Origin: Lepidodermella squamata
Taxonomy: Eukaryota; Gastrotricha
Direction: 5' to 3'
Assembly (NCBI GenBank): GCA_047495785.1
Contig: JBLDXI010000011.1
Coordinates: forward strand, 1,736,001 to 1,800,000
DNA length: 64,000 bases
Part shown: positions 1-9,473 of the stretch, piece by piece
Layout of the letters: each line of letters starts with the position of its first letter
Position numbering within the stretch: the stretch's first letter is position 1
The notes under the pieces: model-generated
What the model was told of the DNA's origin: nothing
What the model saw: the letters and a program-made list of their open reading frames with translations, nothing else
Databases searched by the model: none
Position numbers and translations under genes: made by a program

Positions 1-1170
1 CAATGAAGTCTGCGACTGGCAATTTGTTCGGTAATGCTGCGTCCCAATAACCGTCATCAAAACAACGAACAAGTGCCAGATGAGAAACGGCCCAACTGTC
101 ATTAACATCAGAGAGTACCCCTGAGTATCAATAGACCTTCTATGGTAGCCATCAATGTACTTCAAAATCGTGTATTGATCTCGGCTGTACTGAAGAACGA
201 AAAATTGCCAGTATACCATAAATAGGGCAACAAACAGGCTGAGGATAACATGGACGAATTTCGTCCAGCCTGCGCTGCAATTTTTCGCGTAGACGGCCAC
301 ATCTTCGTTCACCGACGGTTCCGGTACTGGACTGGGATCGAGTTTCCATTTGTGATTGAGAATATCAATTAAATGAGTGATGAGTATCAGGATTGAAAAC
401 ACTATTACGGAAATTTCTAGGTTCGCCAAAGAGATCGCGCCTTGGTAGTCGTATTTATCAAATAGGTACTTATAACTCATCCTTCCAACCTCGTCACTGT
501 CCACGAAAAAGTAGATCATAATGACGAGGGATGAAATCTGAATCAGCGTGTCGACAACGTAAGATACACGAATTACGATTAGTTGCAAATTGGTCTCGTA
601 GCGATCTCTCAAAGCTAGAGCGTAGACAAAGCAACCGTGGGCGAAACTCGCGAAAATCGGCCAAAACATCGGAGTAACCACGTCGTAGCAGTCCGTTATG
701 CATTTGCAGTAGATATCAGCATCATAGTTCGAAGTTGTCATTGGAGGGCGGCTTTCTGGTGTAGTCGGTGCCAGGTACTTGTCGCAGTTTGTTATGCAGG
801 CTGAATTGGCTAGATAGCCTAAAGCAACAGCTAAAATCAGCGCGATATTGACTACACTGAATAGGCAGTTGAAGACTTTCGTCGTTGTTGCTAGCCATTT
901 TATTTTGAAAATGGGCGATCCGCGTATTCCGGGGAATTTCAGCAACTCTTTTCGCTTAGCTTCCCGTGAAATGTCGCGGTCGACGTATCTCCCTCCGCCG
1001 GGGGACACCAGGATTACTCGCTGGTAGGGCTGGGGGACGGCATATTGCTGGGGCGGATAAACAGGCTGGCCTATTACGATCGGATCCGGCTGCTGATACT
1101 GATTTTGATGAGGAGGAACAACTTGCTCGTAAGATGGTGGTTGGTCATTGATAGACGTTGGTTGAGCCAT
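1..1170 (-). CDS. Eight-pass membrane protein family, copy A (C terminus cut by window edge)
   Basis: Open reading frame starting at an ATG at 1168–1170 and still open at base 1, so the C-terminal part lies outside the window. The N terminus is Pro/Gln/Tyr-rich (starts MAQPT, contains PPSYE, a PPxY-type motif that in other proteins can bind WW domains). It is followed by a basic segment (EAKRKELLKFPGI) and then hydrophobic segments that align one to one with copies B and C. The motifs YCKCITDCYDVV and FWPIFASFAHGC are shared with the paralogues. No frameshift or stop is visible over about 390 codons and no intron is needed. It appears to be an integral membrane protein. I do not recognise the family (a MARVEL-like or other tetraspan-derived origin is possible) and its function is unknown. 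Confidence 0.8.
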   Translation of the reverse strand, partial: MAQPTSINDQPPSYEQVVPPHQNQYQQPDPIVIGQPVYPPQQYAVPQPYQRVILVSPGGGRYVDRDISREAKRKELLKFPGIRGSPIFKIKWLATTTKVFNCLFSVVNIALILAVALGYLANSACITNCDKYLAPTTPESRPPMTTSNYDADIYCKCITDCYDVVTPMFWPIFASFAHGCFVYALALRDRYETNLQLIVIRVSYVVDTLIQISSLVIMIYFFVDSDEVGRMSYKYLFDKYDYQGAISLANLEISVIVFSILILITHLIDILNHKWKLDPSPVPEPSVNEDVAVYAKNCSAGWTKFVHVILSLFVALFMVYWQFFVLQYSRDQYTILKYIDGYHRRSIDTQGYSLMLMTVGPFLIWHLFVVLMTVIGTQHYRTNCQSQTSL

Positions 1171-2020
1171 CTGGTTCTTGGTTAAAATAAAAAGAGACCT
1201 CTTTCCGCTTCCTTTATTGGATGCTGATTATTCATCCGCTTATCGCGTATTTGATAGGGCTGTCTCGGTCTCACTCAATTCGTGCCTAGGTTTTTCGCTG
1301 ATATGAGACACGAGTAATGAGTTGGCGAGCGGGAGTTGATTATAACTCCATCGGTTCATTCGAGCGCTGTCATTCATAAAGTCAGTCAATTTTGATGCAG
1401 GAGTGATGGGAATAGGCTGAAATTGTAGGGAAACCTCGCGATTCTCATTTTCATTGCGTACCTCAGAATTAACGCAGCTGAGATACTCGCAGGAAATCGA
1501 CTTCAAAACGAATCATTTGTGAAAGGCGGCGCCCGTATGTTGCAATTGCCGCACGATTTAGCGGCGGGTAACTTGAAATTTGTTGGCGCATTTTTTGGTA
1601 ATTTTATAAGTACCACATTAAGTAACTCCGGCCATTATTGTTGAAGGCTAGGTGAATGAACTGTTCCGTAATGCGTTGACGACGTGAGAAGTGCCGCTCA
1701 GCTGAGGTCATGAATATCATCCAATAAATTGAAAATCCGGCTTTCGAACGATAATGAAGATAACCAAATTATATTAAATTATTCGTGGTTACTGATCCCG
1801 TTGACATTGTCCGATTTCTGGTACGATGCAGGGAAGCTACTGCATTGCACGTGTTATTAGTAGTTAAATCAGTAATATTCAATGCGTTGTATAGAACTTT
1901 CAATGCAAATCTTAAGGTTTTATGGTCATCAGGATAACAGCAAGCGTTTACAGTGATTTGGTACAAAGGTTTATACATAATAAAATAAGAATCTGGAAAT
2001 CAAAACTTCAGCTCATGTCG
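1171..2020. other. Intergenic: promoter side of copy A and 3' flank of copy B
   Basis: No gene seen. The bases just upstream of copy A (about 1180–1260) resemble those upstream of copies B and C, including the CTTATC motif (GATAAG on the gene strand). The stretch about 1915–2020 resembles 11340–11440, so it is the shared 3' untranslated flank of copies B and C. An 88-codon reading frame at 1240–1506 has no family support. Confidence 0.5.
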
Positions 2021-3583
2021 TCAAGACTTGACCTCAGGATCATTTGGAATGACCGGGTATTGAACAACAGGTTGGGCAGAATTACCAATGACATAGACCC
2101 CCTGAGGGAGAGAGCCATACATTGGGGCTGTCGCAGGAAGCTGCTGACGATGCGATGAATGCTCGTCAAACTTTCCAGACGAGTAAAATGCAGTTGTAGC
2201 AGCCGCGAGACGTTCGTGCTCTTCGCTTGAATCACAACGACAGCATGGGCCAGGGAAACGCCTCATGCCGAAATCTACGACCCAGAATAGGAACGACAAC
2301 GTGATGACAATCGGCTCTACCCATCTGTTGCCCATGGCTCCAAAAGCCCAGCTACTACCTAGCATAACAAGTAAAATGATGGTTTCGACGATGAAGAATG
2401 CTAAAGAGGTCTGCGATTGACAGTTCGTTCGGTAATGCTGCGTCCCAATCACTGTCATCAAAACAACGAACAAGTGCCAGATTTGGAAAGGCGCAACGAT
2501 CATCATCAACAGCGTTTGCATTATCGTATCTTGACTCCTGTTATACGAGGGTGGGTTGTAACTATACTGATCAATATAGCGCAAAATCGTGCTTTGATCT
2601 CGGTTGTACTCAACAGCGAAAAATTGCCAATAGACCATGAATAAGGCAGCAAAAAGGCTGAACATTACATGTGCGAATTTTGTCCAGCCAGGACTTACAG
2701 CCCCGCAGTTTTTCGGGTAGACAGTCACGTCTTCACTCACCAGAGGCTGTGGCACTGGGCTGTGCTCGTACTTCCATTTATGATTGAGGACATCAATCAA
2801 ATGGATGAGAAGTAACAAGCTCGAAAACGCAATAACGGCTATTTCCAGGTTTGAAAGAGAAATTGCGCCACTGTAGTCGTAATAGTAAAATCTGTACTTA
2901 TGACTTCTCCCAACCTCGTCGCTGTCCACGAAGAAGTAGACCATGGTTGCCAAGGAAGAAATCTGAATCAACGTGTCCAAGACGTAAAGTGCGCCAATAT
3001 TGACAACTTGCGACTGGGTTTCGTATCGATCTTTCAAGGCTAAACCATAGACGAAGCAGCCGTGGATGAAACTCGCGAAAATCGGCCAAAACATTGGGGA
3101 AACAACATTGTAACAATCGGTAATGCATTTAGTGTAGATATCAGCATCCAGCCGAGATGTTGTCATTGAATGATGGTTTCGCGGTGTTGTCGGGGCGAGA
3201 TATATGTCACAGTTTTTAATGCAGGCCGAGTTGAAGAAGTAGACAAAGGCTACAGCGAGAATCAGTGCGATATTGACAACACTGAAAAGGCAGTTGAAGA
3301 CCTTTGTCGCTGTTGCGAGGCCTAGGCTCTTGAAAATGGGAGATCCGCGAATCCCTGGGAACTTCAGCAGCTCCTTTCGCTTAGCTTCCCAGGATCCACT
3401 TCTGTCAAGATAGGTCCCACCGTAGGGTGACACTACGACAACCTGTTGGTAAGGTTGACCGACCACATATTGCTGGGGCGGATAACCAGGCTGGCCGGGG
3501 ATAATCGGTCCCGGTTGCTGATGCTGAGGCGAAACAGCTTGGTATGCTGGCGGTTGGTCATAGGCGTAAGTTGGCTGAGCCAT
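2021..3583 (-). CDS. Eight-pass membrane protein family, copy B (intact, 520 aa)
   Basis: Single uninterrupted frame of 520 residues from an ATG at 3581–3583 to a TGA at 2021–2023. Residues 1–60 are Pro/Gln/Tyr-rich and include PPAY (11–14) and two PGQPGYPP-like units. Hydrophobic segments fall near residues 94–117, 160–182, 194–217, 241–263, 302–324, 354–378, 394–416 and 422–440, giving eight predicted membrane spans. The loop at 118–159 carries four spaced cysteines. After the last span comes FPGPCCRCDSS, a cysteine cluster typical of palmitoylation sites, then a polar tail with SSHRQQLPATAP. Copies A and C align throughout, so the start is well supported. It probably acts at a cellular membrane; family and function are not recognised. 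It lies directly 3' of copy A on the same strand, as a tandem duplicate. Confidence 0.85.
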   Translation of the reverse strand: MAQPTYAYDQPPAYQAVSPQHQQPGPIIPGQPGYPPQQYVVGQPYQQVVVVSPYGGTYLDRSGSWEAKRKELLKFPGIRGSPIFKSLGLATATKVFNCLFSVVNIALILAVAFVYFFNSACIKNCDIYLAPTTPRNHHSMTTSRLDADIYTKCITDCYNVVSPMFWPIFASFIHGCFVYGLALKDRYETQSQVVNIGALYVLDTLIQISSLATMVYFFVDSDEVGRSHKYRFYYYDYSGAISLSNLEIAVIAFSSLLLLIHLIDVLNHKWKYEHSPVPQPLVSEDVTVYPKNCGAVSPGWTKFAHVMFSLFAALFMVYWQFFAVEYNRDQSTILRYIDQYSYNPPSYNRSQDTIMQTLLMMIVAPFQIWHLFVVLMTVIGTQHYRTNCQSQTSLAFFIVETIILLVMLGSSWAFGAMGNRWVEPIVITLSFLFWVVDFGMRRFPGPCCRCDSSEEHERLAAATTAFYSSGKFDEHSSHRQQLPATAPMYGSLPQGVYVIGNSAQPVVQYPVIPNDPEVKS

Positions 3584-3892
3584 CTTTCTATTTTGTTTCT
3601 GGTAGATAAATGACCTTTATTGCTATTGCTCGCTATTCATTCGCTTATTCATCAGTTTGCTTATCGTATATGCGCCGACGACGACGTTCTTCGGCTTATC
3701 TTACCGCGGTTCTCAGCCACGCCCGGTTTGGCTGAGGATATTTGGAAACTTCCGAACTCATGCCCTCTGCGTAGAAGAGATTTGACATTATTTGTTCGGC
3801 AGGTTGTATGTATGTATATTTACGTTGGATTCGCGCTAAGGCGGTCTTCCATCCAACGGACGCAGATGGGCGCGCCGAGGTAAGGTGGCGAG
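3584..3892. promoter_or_regulatory. Upstream region of membrane-protein copy B
   Basis: Short region shared in outline with the regions upstream of copies A and C, including TTCATTYGCTTAT and TTGCTTATC words (GATAAG on the gene strand). No TATA box or other core element could be assigned with confidence. Confidence 0.3.
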
Positions 3893-4358
3893 TTACCTCT
3901 TCTTTGAGTAGACAAAATCGTCCACGTATTCTGCTTTCAGCAGAACTCTCAGAAGTTGATCTCTGAGGGTCTTCGGGTTTTCGGAAGACCTGATTGATGG
4001 CGGCAAGTCATTCCACTTGCTAGCAGCACGAAATCGAAAGCTGAGATGGTGAGCTTGTCGAGGGATTTCGACGCCATCAGAGCTGCTAAGCCTGGTTTTG
4101 TGATCGTGGTTTATTGATCAAGTTCTTGATGAGAGTAGGTGCTTGAGAGTACAAACATTTCCAAACTAGAGTCATTTCGTGAATTAGGCGTTTTCCGTCG
4201 ATTGGTAGCCAACCTAGCTGTTTGAGGAGAGCGGTGGCGTCGAACGAGTATGGTTTGTTAAGCAGAGCTCTAATTGCCTTAGCAAGGTTAGCAAGGCAAG
4301 AATGAGTAACAATAATTAGGAAAAAATCCCTGATTGCAACGCGAGAAATCTGTAGCAA
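3893..4358 (-). pseudogene. LINE reverse-transcriptase C-terminal relic (second LINE family)
   Basis: On the minus strand, 4358 to about 4086 reads LLKQLGWLPIDGKRLIHEM then TLVWKCLYSQAPTLI, the typical segment after the RT domain of Jockey/CR1/RTE-type LINEs (pattern L-x-WLP-x-x-R-x3–5-TLVYK-L-x-G-x-AP). A change of frame and a stop near 4095 lead into FRFRAASKWNDLPPSIRS, the equally typical last block (AxxxWNxLPxxIR), ending at a TAA at 3893–3895. The RT core is missing and the frame is broken, so this is a 5'-truncated dead copy. It belongs to a different lineage from the LINEs at 37.3 and 50.2 kb, whose C-terminal tails do not contain these blocks. Confidence 0.75.
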
Positions 4359-5405
4359 GATTCGTCATGTTTTAAATAGATTTTAAAAAATGCGACCGTC
4401 CTCAGAAAAAGCAATGCAATTGTTTACGATTTGTCTTTAGGTAAACACAAATTTTAACATTGACCCGGCGCTGGTTTTCTTCCAAATGCGCCACGTGCTT
4501 GCGTCACACTTGCTTTACACGAAGGTTCAAGATTGAATCCTCAATATTTTTTCATTTTACATTTCCAGAAAATCAGGACAAATCAAAAAAGATATTCGCT
4601 CCAAGTATCTGAATGTAGATCTCAATTTCACCTATTTGGACCGTGTAAAAACTGGTTCAATTTCGACCTAAGCATTGATGAATTAATTGCTTTTATGTTA
4701 AACGCCAAAATCATTTTCTAAAGATTCGAGTACCTTACATGGCTGTGAAAAATACAAAAAAATAACAGCGTTCATCGTGATTTTAACTATTTGGAACCAA
4801 CAACCCATCTTCGTGCCTTTTTTACTATAGGTCACTTTGTCGGCAGAATCAACAGTATTATCTCCATGGCATGAATTCGAAAGGGCACTAAAAGTATTAT
4901 AATATGAAACAAAAAATCACTCAATCGCAAGCAAAATGGCAAGAAGTAAATGCGTGCATGAGGAATCGAACCATAGCGGTGCGATATTGATGCCAAACTT
5001 TGTCCACGCTTAAAAAGAAAAATCGCCAAAAAAATGGATGCAAGCACGGGGACTCGAACCACTCTATGTAAAAACACCATAACACAAAAACAAAAAAGTA
5101 CAAAACAGTACTATATCCAACGCATGTCTCGATGGCGCGAAAATGGAGCATCACCGGTAAAAATGGCCGGCGCCATTCGATACGCCATTCCAGGCGCTTC
5201 CGAATTTCACTCATGGATAAAAAGTCAAACCGTTTCTCCTTTCTGCAAAACGTGAAGGTTAAAGTAAGGAGAATGATTGTTTTATTCTTACATTATTTCA
5301 TCGAAATTATGATAATAAAAACGCTCAAAATTATTTATCAATTCTGTTATTAGTTACTCCAGGGATATTTTGCTGGTGGGAATTATACTTGCCAAAGACG
5401 ATATT
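4359..5405. other. Intergenic, with two tRNA-like B-box sequences
   Basis: AT-rich noncoding DNA. On the minus strand two perfect pol III B-box words (GGTTCGAGTCC at about 5062–5052 and GGTTCGATTCC at about 4978–4968) lie 84 bp apart, each followed by a related CGTGCTTGCA / CATGCACGCA tail. Convincing cloverleaves do not form, so these look like tRNA-derived (SINE-like) debris rather than tRNA genes. A TTTATT at 5281–5286 (AATAAA on the minus strand) is a possible polyadenylation signal for the subfamily I gene that ends at 5406. Confidence 0.35.
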
Positions 5406-5813
5406 TTAATATTTCGTGCACGCATCAATGTCATAAATACCAAAAGTATAGCCTTGAGTGTTAAATTGGAAGCCACTTGGCGCTGTTATAAGTGAGCAGC
5501 ACGCTGCAAAACTTGAAGCCCCGTATGTACCGTCTGTGGTAACCTGAATGCAAAAAAGAAAACTGGCATTACAATTAAGCAAAGCAAAAAATGTGAAAAT
5601 TACCAATGTTTTCGTAACGGCAACCCCTAAGCTTAAGTAGGCAGTGTATGGGAAGCGGACACAACTAGCTATTGTTGCTCCAGTGTCGCTTAAACCTGTT
5701 ATCTTGTATGGCGCATCACTGTCAACCTTTTGAAAACACGCCATAAGAGGCGGATTGCCATAACCAGGGCTTGGAACCATTTCGTATATAACACCATAGC
5801 CAATTCTCATAGC

Positions 5814-5821
5814 ATTACAGC
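5814..5821. repeat. Target-site duplication ATTACAGC, left copy
   Basis: Eight bases immediately left of the element, identical to 7263–7270. The same octamer is present once at the corresponding exon 3 position of copy 2 (near 13983). Confidence 0.9.
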
Positions 5822-7262
5822 CATAGATAAAGGTTAAGATGTGAAACTGTCTATCCTCTAATGTTGTCAAAATCTCGCGGTGCAAAGGTCACCATCTGCT
5901 AAGTAAACAAAAACGTGCTTTTATTATAGCAACGCGTGGCTAGACCAAAGCATTAAAAAAAGGTCATTTTTTCTCTCATTTCTACGAAAACTGTCTCCTC
6001 CAAAATGAATGAAAATGATACAACTGATAGCAATTTTTGCTAGCTTTCAAATGAATCCAAGCTCGTCGCGCCCCAAAATAGAGAAGCCGCGCTATTGTTA
6101 GACAAAAGCGGTCGCAAAATTTCGAAATTGACATTTTTTGACATTTCATTCCGGGACGGTAAATTTCAAAATTATGAATACAAAAATTCCAAGAAAATAT
6201 GCATAATTCACGTCTCATTGAGATCTATCTCCAGGTGTAATTTTTAAGAAAATCCGACCCGGCTATCAATTTCTGGAAATTGCGGTTATTGGTGGAGAAA
6301 GCTAGACTAAAGCACACTTACATTAAATATTTTGTAATTGCGCGATGCGACAGGCGTAGTATACCATGACCAATTTCGCCTTATTCGCCGTAGTCACTAC
6401 TCAGACTGCCATTATCTCCTCGTATTTCTACCAAATTTAATGGAAATTGGATAAATAATTCATTCAATGTCGGGGAATTATATGGGGAAATCGTCGATCG
6501 TCGAGATTCGAAGCGTGATCCACAAACCTGAAAATTAAATTGTGTATCAAATTTAGCGTAGCAAATTATCTTTGCCTGTTCAATTAGGGCTGATTTTTGA
6601 AATTAGAAGATCGCGTGATGCGTTTGCCTTTGTAAATGGTCAATTCTATAGACTGGAAAGTCATTTGTACGTAAATCAAAAAAATTAATAAGCAGTGTTA
6701 CGTCATTTTTTTCAACATGTGAATCGCGGATAAAAGCTGTACACTCTAATGAATCTACCGTACCGCCCGAAAAGTTACTCAACCTCGTACAGCCATACAT
6801 TTCGGGCAATACGGTATCAAAAAATCCTATTAAAATCTTTGCTATAACTCGAATTAAAAATCTCAATGAGACGTGAATTATGCATATTTTCTTGGAATTT
6901 TTGTATTCATAATTTTGAAATTTACCGTCCCGGAATGAAATGTCAAAAAATGTCAATTTCGAAATTTTGCGACCGCTTTTGTCTAACAATAGCGCGGCTT
7001 CTCTATTTTGGGGCGCGACGAGCTTGGATTCATTTGAAAGCTAGCAAAAATTGCTATCAGTTGTATCATTTTCATTCATTTTGGAGGAGACAGTTTTCGT
7101 AGAAATGAGAGAAAAAATGACCTTTTTTTAATGCTTTGGTCTAGCCACGCGTTGCTATAATAAAAGCACGTTTTTGTTTACTTAGCAGATGGTGACCTTT
7201 GCACCGCGAGATTTTGACAACATTAGAGGATAGACAGTTTCACATCTTAACCTTTATCTATG
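5822..7262. mobile_element. Non-autonomous DNA transposon with ~404-bp terminal inverted repeats and 8-bp TSD
   Basis: The arms 5822–6225 and 6859–7262 are near-perfect inverted copies (a 78-codon stretch translates identically from both arms). The element begins CATAGATAAAGG and ends CCTTTATCTATG. It is flanked by a perfect 8-bp direct repeat, ATTACAGC, at 5814–5821 and 7263–7270. Paralogues have ATTACAGC once at this site, which defines the empty target. The middle, about 6226–6858, has no transposase. Eight-bp duplications occur in hAT, P and Merlin elements; the termini do not settle which. The near-identical arms indicate a young insertion. Confidence 0.9.
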
Positions 7263-7270
7263 ATTACAGC
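7263..7270. repeat. Target-site duplication ATTACAGC, right copy
   Basis: Right-hand partner of 5814–5821. It lies inside the codons for the exon 3 DCCN motif on the minus strand. Confidence 0.9.
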
Positions 7271-8315
7271 AGTCCGCAAATGATGAAAACGTATTTGGCG
7301 AGGCAGTATAATCCTGAAAATGTACAGCTAGGACATCGAAGTTCATTTGTAACTTCTTACCGCTGTATTATATCGAATGACTGAGTCACATGCCCCGCCA
7401 TTCGATGTGCAGAATGGGACGTTGCTTTTCGAGACCGTGGAATCGCCTTGTGTCTGTATTATCTTGCACAGCTTGTAGACAGTCTGCATTGTATACCAAT
7501 TCAAAGTTTATTAAAGTATTATGCTATTGTTGGAAGTTTCGCAACTTACTGGACTTGAGCAAGTTTGGCCACTGGGGCAATTTGTTGATCCGCTCGGAAT
7601 ACAATTGTTCGAAGAAGTGTCGCAAATATTGGCGGTCGGAGTACATGACTGACCGGTTGGACACGAGGAATATCCAGTGTTAGGCACGCACATGCTTGTT
7701 GCTGCATTGCATACGTTGGCTGATGCCACACAGGAAGACCCAGAGCTACACGGATTGCTTGTCGATAAACACGACTGACCAGTTGGGCAAGTCGGAGAGC
7801 TAGAAGGACTGCTTGGCGCTAAACATGACTGGCCACTGGGGCACGGATTGCTTGTCGATAGACACGACTGACCAGTTGGGCAAGTCGGAGAGCTACAAGG
7901 ACTGCTTGGTGCTAAACATGACTGGCCACTGGGGCACGGATTGCTTGTCGATAAACAGGATAGGCCAGTAGAGCACGGATTGCTTGTCGATAAACAGGAC
8001 TGACCAGTAGGGCAAGTCGACGAGCTACACGGGCTGCTGGTCGATAAACTGGTTGTTGATAAACAGGACTGGCCACTGGGGCACGGATTGCTTCTCGATA
8101 GACAGGATTGGCCACTAGGGCAAGTCAAACTGAAGGTTATGCTCGACACAGGGCAAGCTGTAACAACAGCACAGGCAGCCGCGAGAATGGCAAGAATGAA
8201 GAATCCCATGTGATGTCGAACCGAAGCGAAGTTTTGCAATAAGAAGAAAAATATCCTCAAAGGCTGAGAAGATTACCAAGAAGCTCAAGTTGTGAAAAAA
8301 ATGACAGGCTTCGTC

Positions 8316-8443
8316 TGCTTATATACATACGCTCAGATTTAAAATTAGCACCAAGCACATTAGTAACAAAAATAATTGCCCAAGAACGCCCACCTACTTT
8401 GCCCAATTGCCACATTCTTTGCTCACGTGAGGCATGATCAGGT
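8316..8443 (-). promoter_or_regulatory. Promoter of subfamily I copy 1: TATA box and E-boxes
   Basis: GTATATAAGCAGACG on the minus strand near 8326–8312 lies about 110 bp upstream of the ATG. The same TATATA-AGCAGA block occurs upstream of copy 2 (near 14790) and in weaker form upstream of copy 3 (near 54470). A palindromic E-box CACGTG lies at 8424–8429, with a TTTGCCCAATTGCC word beside it that corresponds to the CAGGTG E-box of copies 2 and 3. Confidence 0.6.
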
Positions 8444-9230
8444 AGCTTCATTTTTCGTACATTCGACGCCAGGCCGCAAAAACAGGGGGTCCTCAACAAC
8501 GTCGATGCCGTCAACAACGAGATGTTGGTTCTCAACGCCTACAATTTTCATTGCGCTTCTTACCTGCGTAATTTATATTCTAAAAGAAATGGACAGCTTT
8601 TTTATCGCATCTTAGGAACAAAAGCTTTAAGATGTAGCAGAGATAATTACCTAGGATTTTATGGGAGAAGGCAAACAACTGGGTTAGCATTTTTTTCCAA
8701 ACACTGTGCTCTCTCTATATATGCTAAGGTGTACACTTTTCAATGGGTAATTAAGCACCTGCAGTGTCTCACGCACACATCCAAGTACTTTCAAAATTAT
8801 AAAGTTGAATAAGTCTACCAATTTATTATTTAAAATCCCGTAAATCTACATGGGCTCCCTATCGGACGCGGCGATTGCATTTGTCTTTACCCGGTTAAAA
8901 TCGGATGAAAATCATGGAGGAATGAATTTTCGAAAATTGGCACCGGGCACTTAATCATTAGTAAAAAAAAAGTTGGGTCACACGAATCACCCAAGCACGC
9001 CCACGTGCCACATACTTTGGCCACGTTTAGCATGTACAAGTAGCTTCATTCCTCGTACATTTACGGCAACAAAAAAACTGGGTCCTCAACATCGGCATTG
9101 CCCTCAACATTGTGATGATGGTGCTCAACGCCTAAAGTTCTTATTGTGCTTTTATCTGCGTAATTTATTTCACAAAAAACGGAGAGTTTTTGTTCAAATC
9201 TCAAGGAAAAACTGGCAGCTTCGGTGACAT
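8340..9230. repeat. Two tandem copies of a ~240-bp upstream module
   Basis: About 8345–8600 and about 8940–9190 share the block order GGCACC…GGTCAC…CGCCCACxTxC…TACATT-CG-C-AG…GGTCCTCAAC…GCCCTCAAC…ATGATGGTGCTCAACGCC…CTGCGTAATTTAT…AAAA. Between them a second module (about 8610–8800) runs ATCTTAGGAACAAAAGCTTTAAGAT…AACTGGGTTA…CACTTTTCAATGGG. The same modules occur upstream of copies 2, 3 and 4, so promoter DNA was duplicated with the genes. Confidence 0.7.
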
Positions 9231-9473
9231 CAACTTAAATGTAACCAGCCCTGCTTCGCTTTCTAAATATTTGAAACTGTTTCTAGTTTCTGCTGGTCTT
9301 TCTCATCGAAGCGTATCCCTGTTTCCGGCTCCACCGAAGGGGCAAGCGACCACATTGTTATCAGCATGGTGATTGAAATGGAAACGATGAAATCAACTGC
9401 AAACCACGTACACCATCGAAAAGGGACTTAAAACTCATTAGAGTTAATCGAATGCTCTGCGAAAACGTCTCAT

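Larger units (their letters stand above)
5406..8209 (-). pseudogene. Secreted Cys-rich protein, subfamily I, copy 1 – disrupted by transposon in exon 3
   Basis: Four-exon gene read on the minus strand: exon 1 8209–7550, exon 2 7483–7361, exon 3 starting at 7313, exon 4 5543–5406; all junctions are phase 0. Exon 1 encodes a signal peptide (MGFFILAILAAACAVVTA) and eleven CPxGQSC-like units. Exons 2–4 carry the family cysteine modules (KLC…PFC…GGAC; SSFADCC…MAC…SCVRFP; SSFAACC…DACTKY). I choose the ATG at 8209 rather than the upstream one at 8260 because it matches the starts of copies 2 and 3. Exon 3 is split by a 1441-bp element flanked by the direct repeat ATTACAGC. The two exon halves, counting the duplicated octamer once, total 51+210=261 nt, exactly the exon 3 length of copies 2 and 3. 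Reading through hits a TAA within a few codons of the insertion, so this allele is presumably null. Function unknown. Confidence 0.85.

Noticed and set aside
152-703. Short minus-strand frames inside membrane-protein copy A
   Set aside because: They are out-of-frame shadows of the long open frame that runs off the window edge.
4952-5066. tRNA genes
   Set aside because: B-box words are perfect, but acceptor and anticodon arms do not form.
5982-7102. Identical 78-codon frames on opposite strands
   Set aside because: They are the two inverted arms of the transposon; the match reflects the repeat, not coding conservation.
7912-8115. Repetitive VYR/QPV-type peptide on the minus strand, and similar frames at 14268–14747 and 61205–61519
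   Set aside because: Alternate-frame readings of the CPxGQSC coding array.
7740-8130. CRISPR-like array
   Set aside because: Regular repeats here are in-frame codons of a Cys-rich protein, without unique spacers or cas genes, in a spliced eukaryotic gene.
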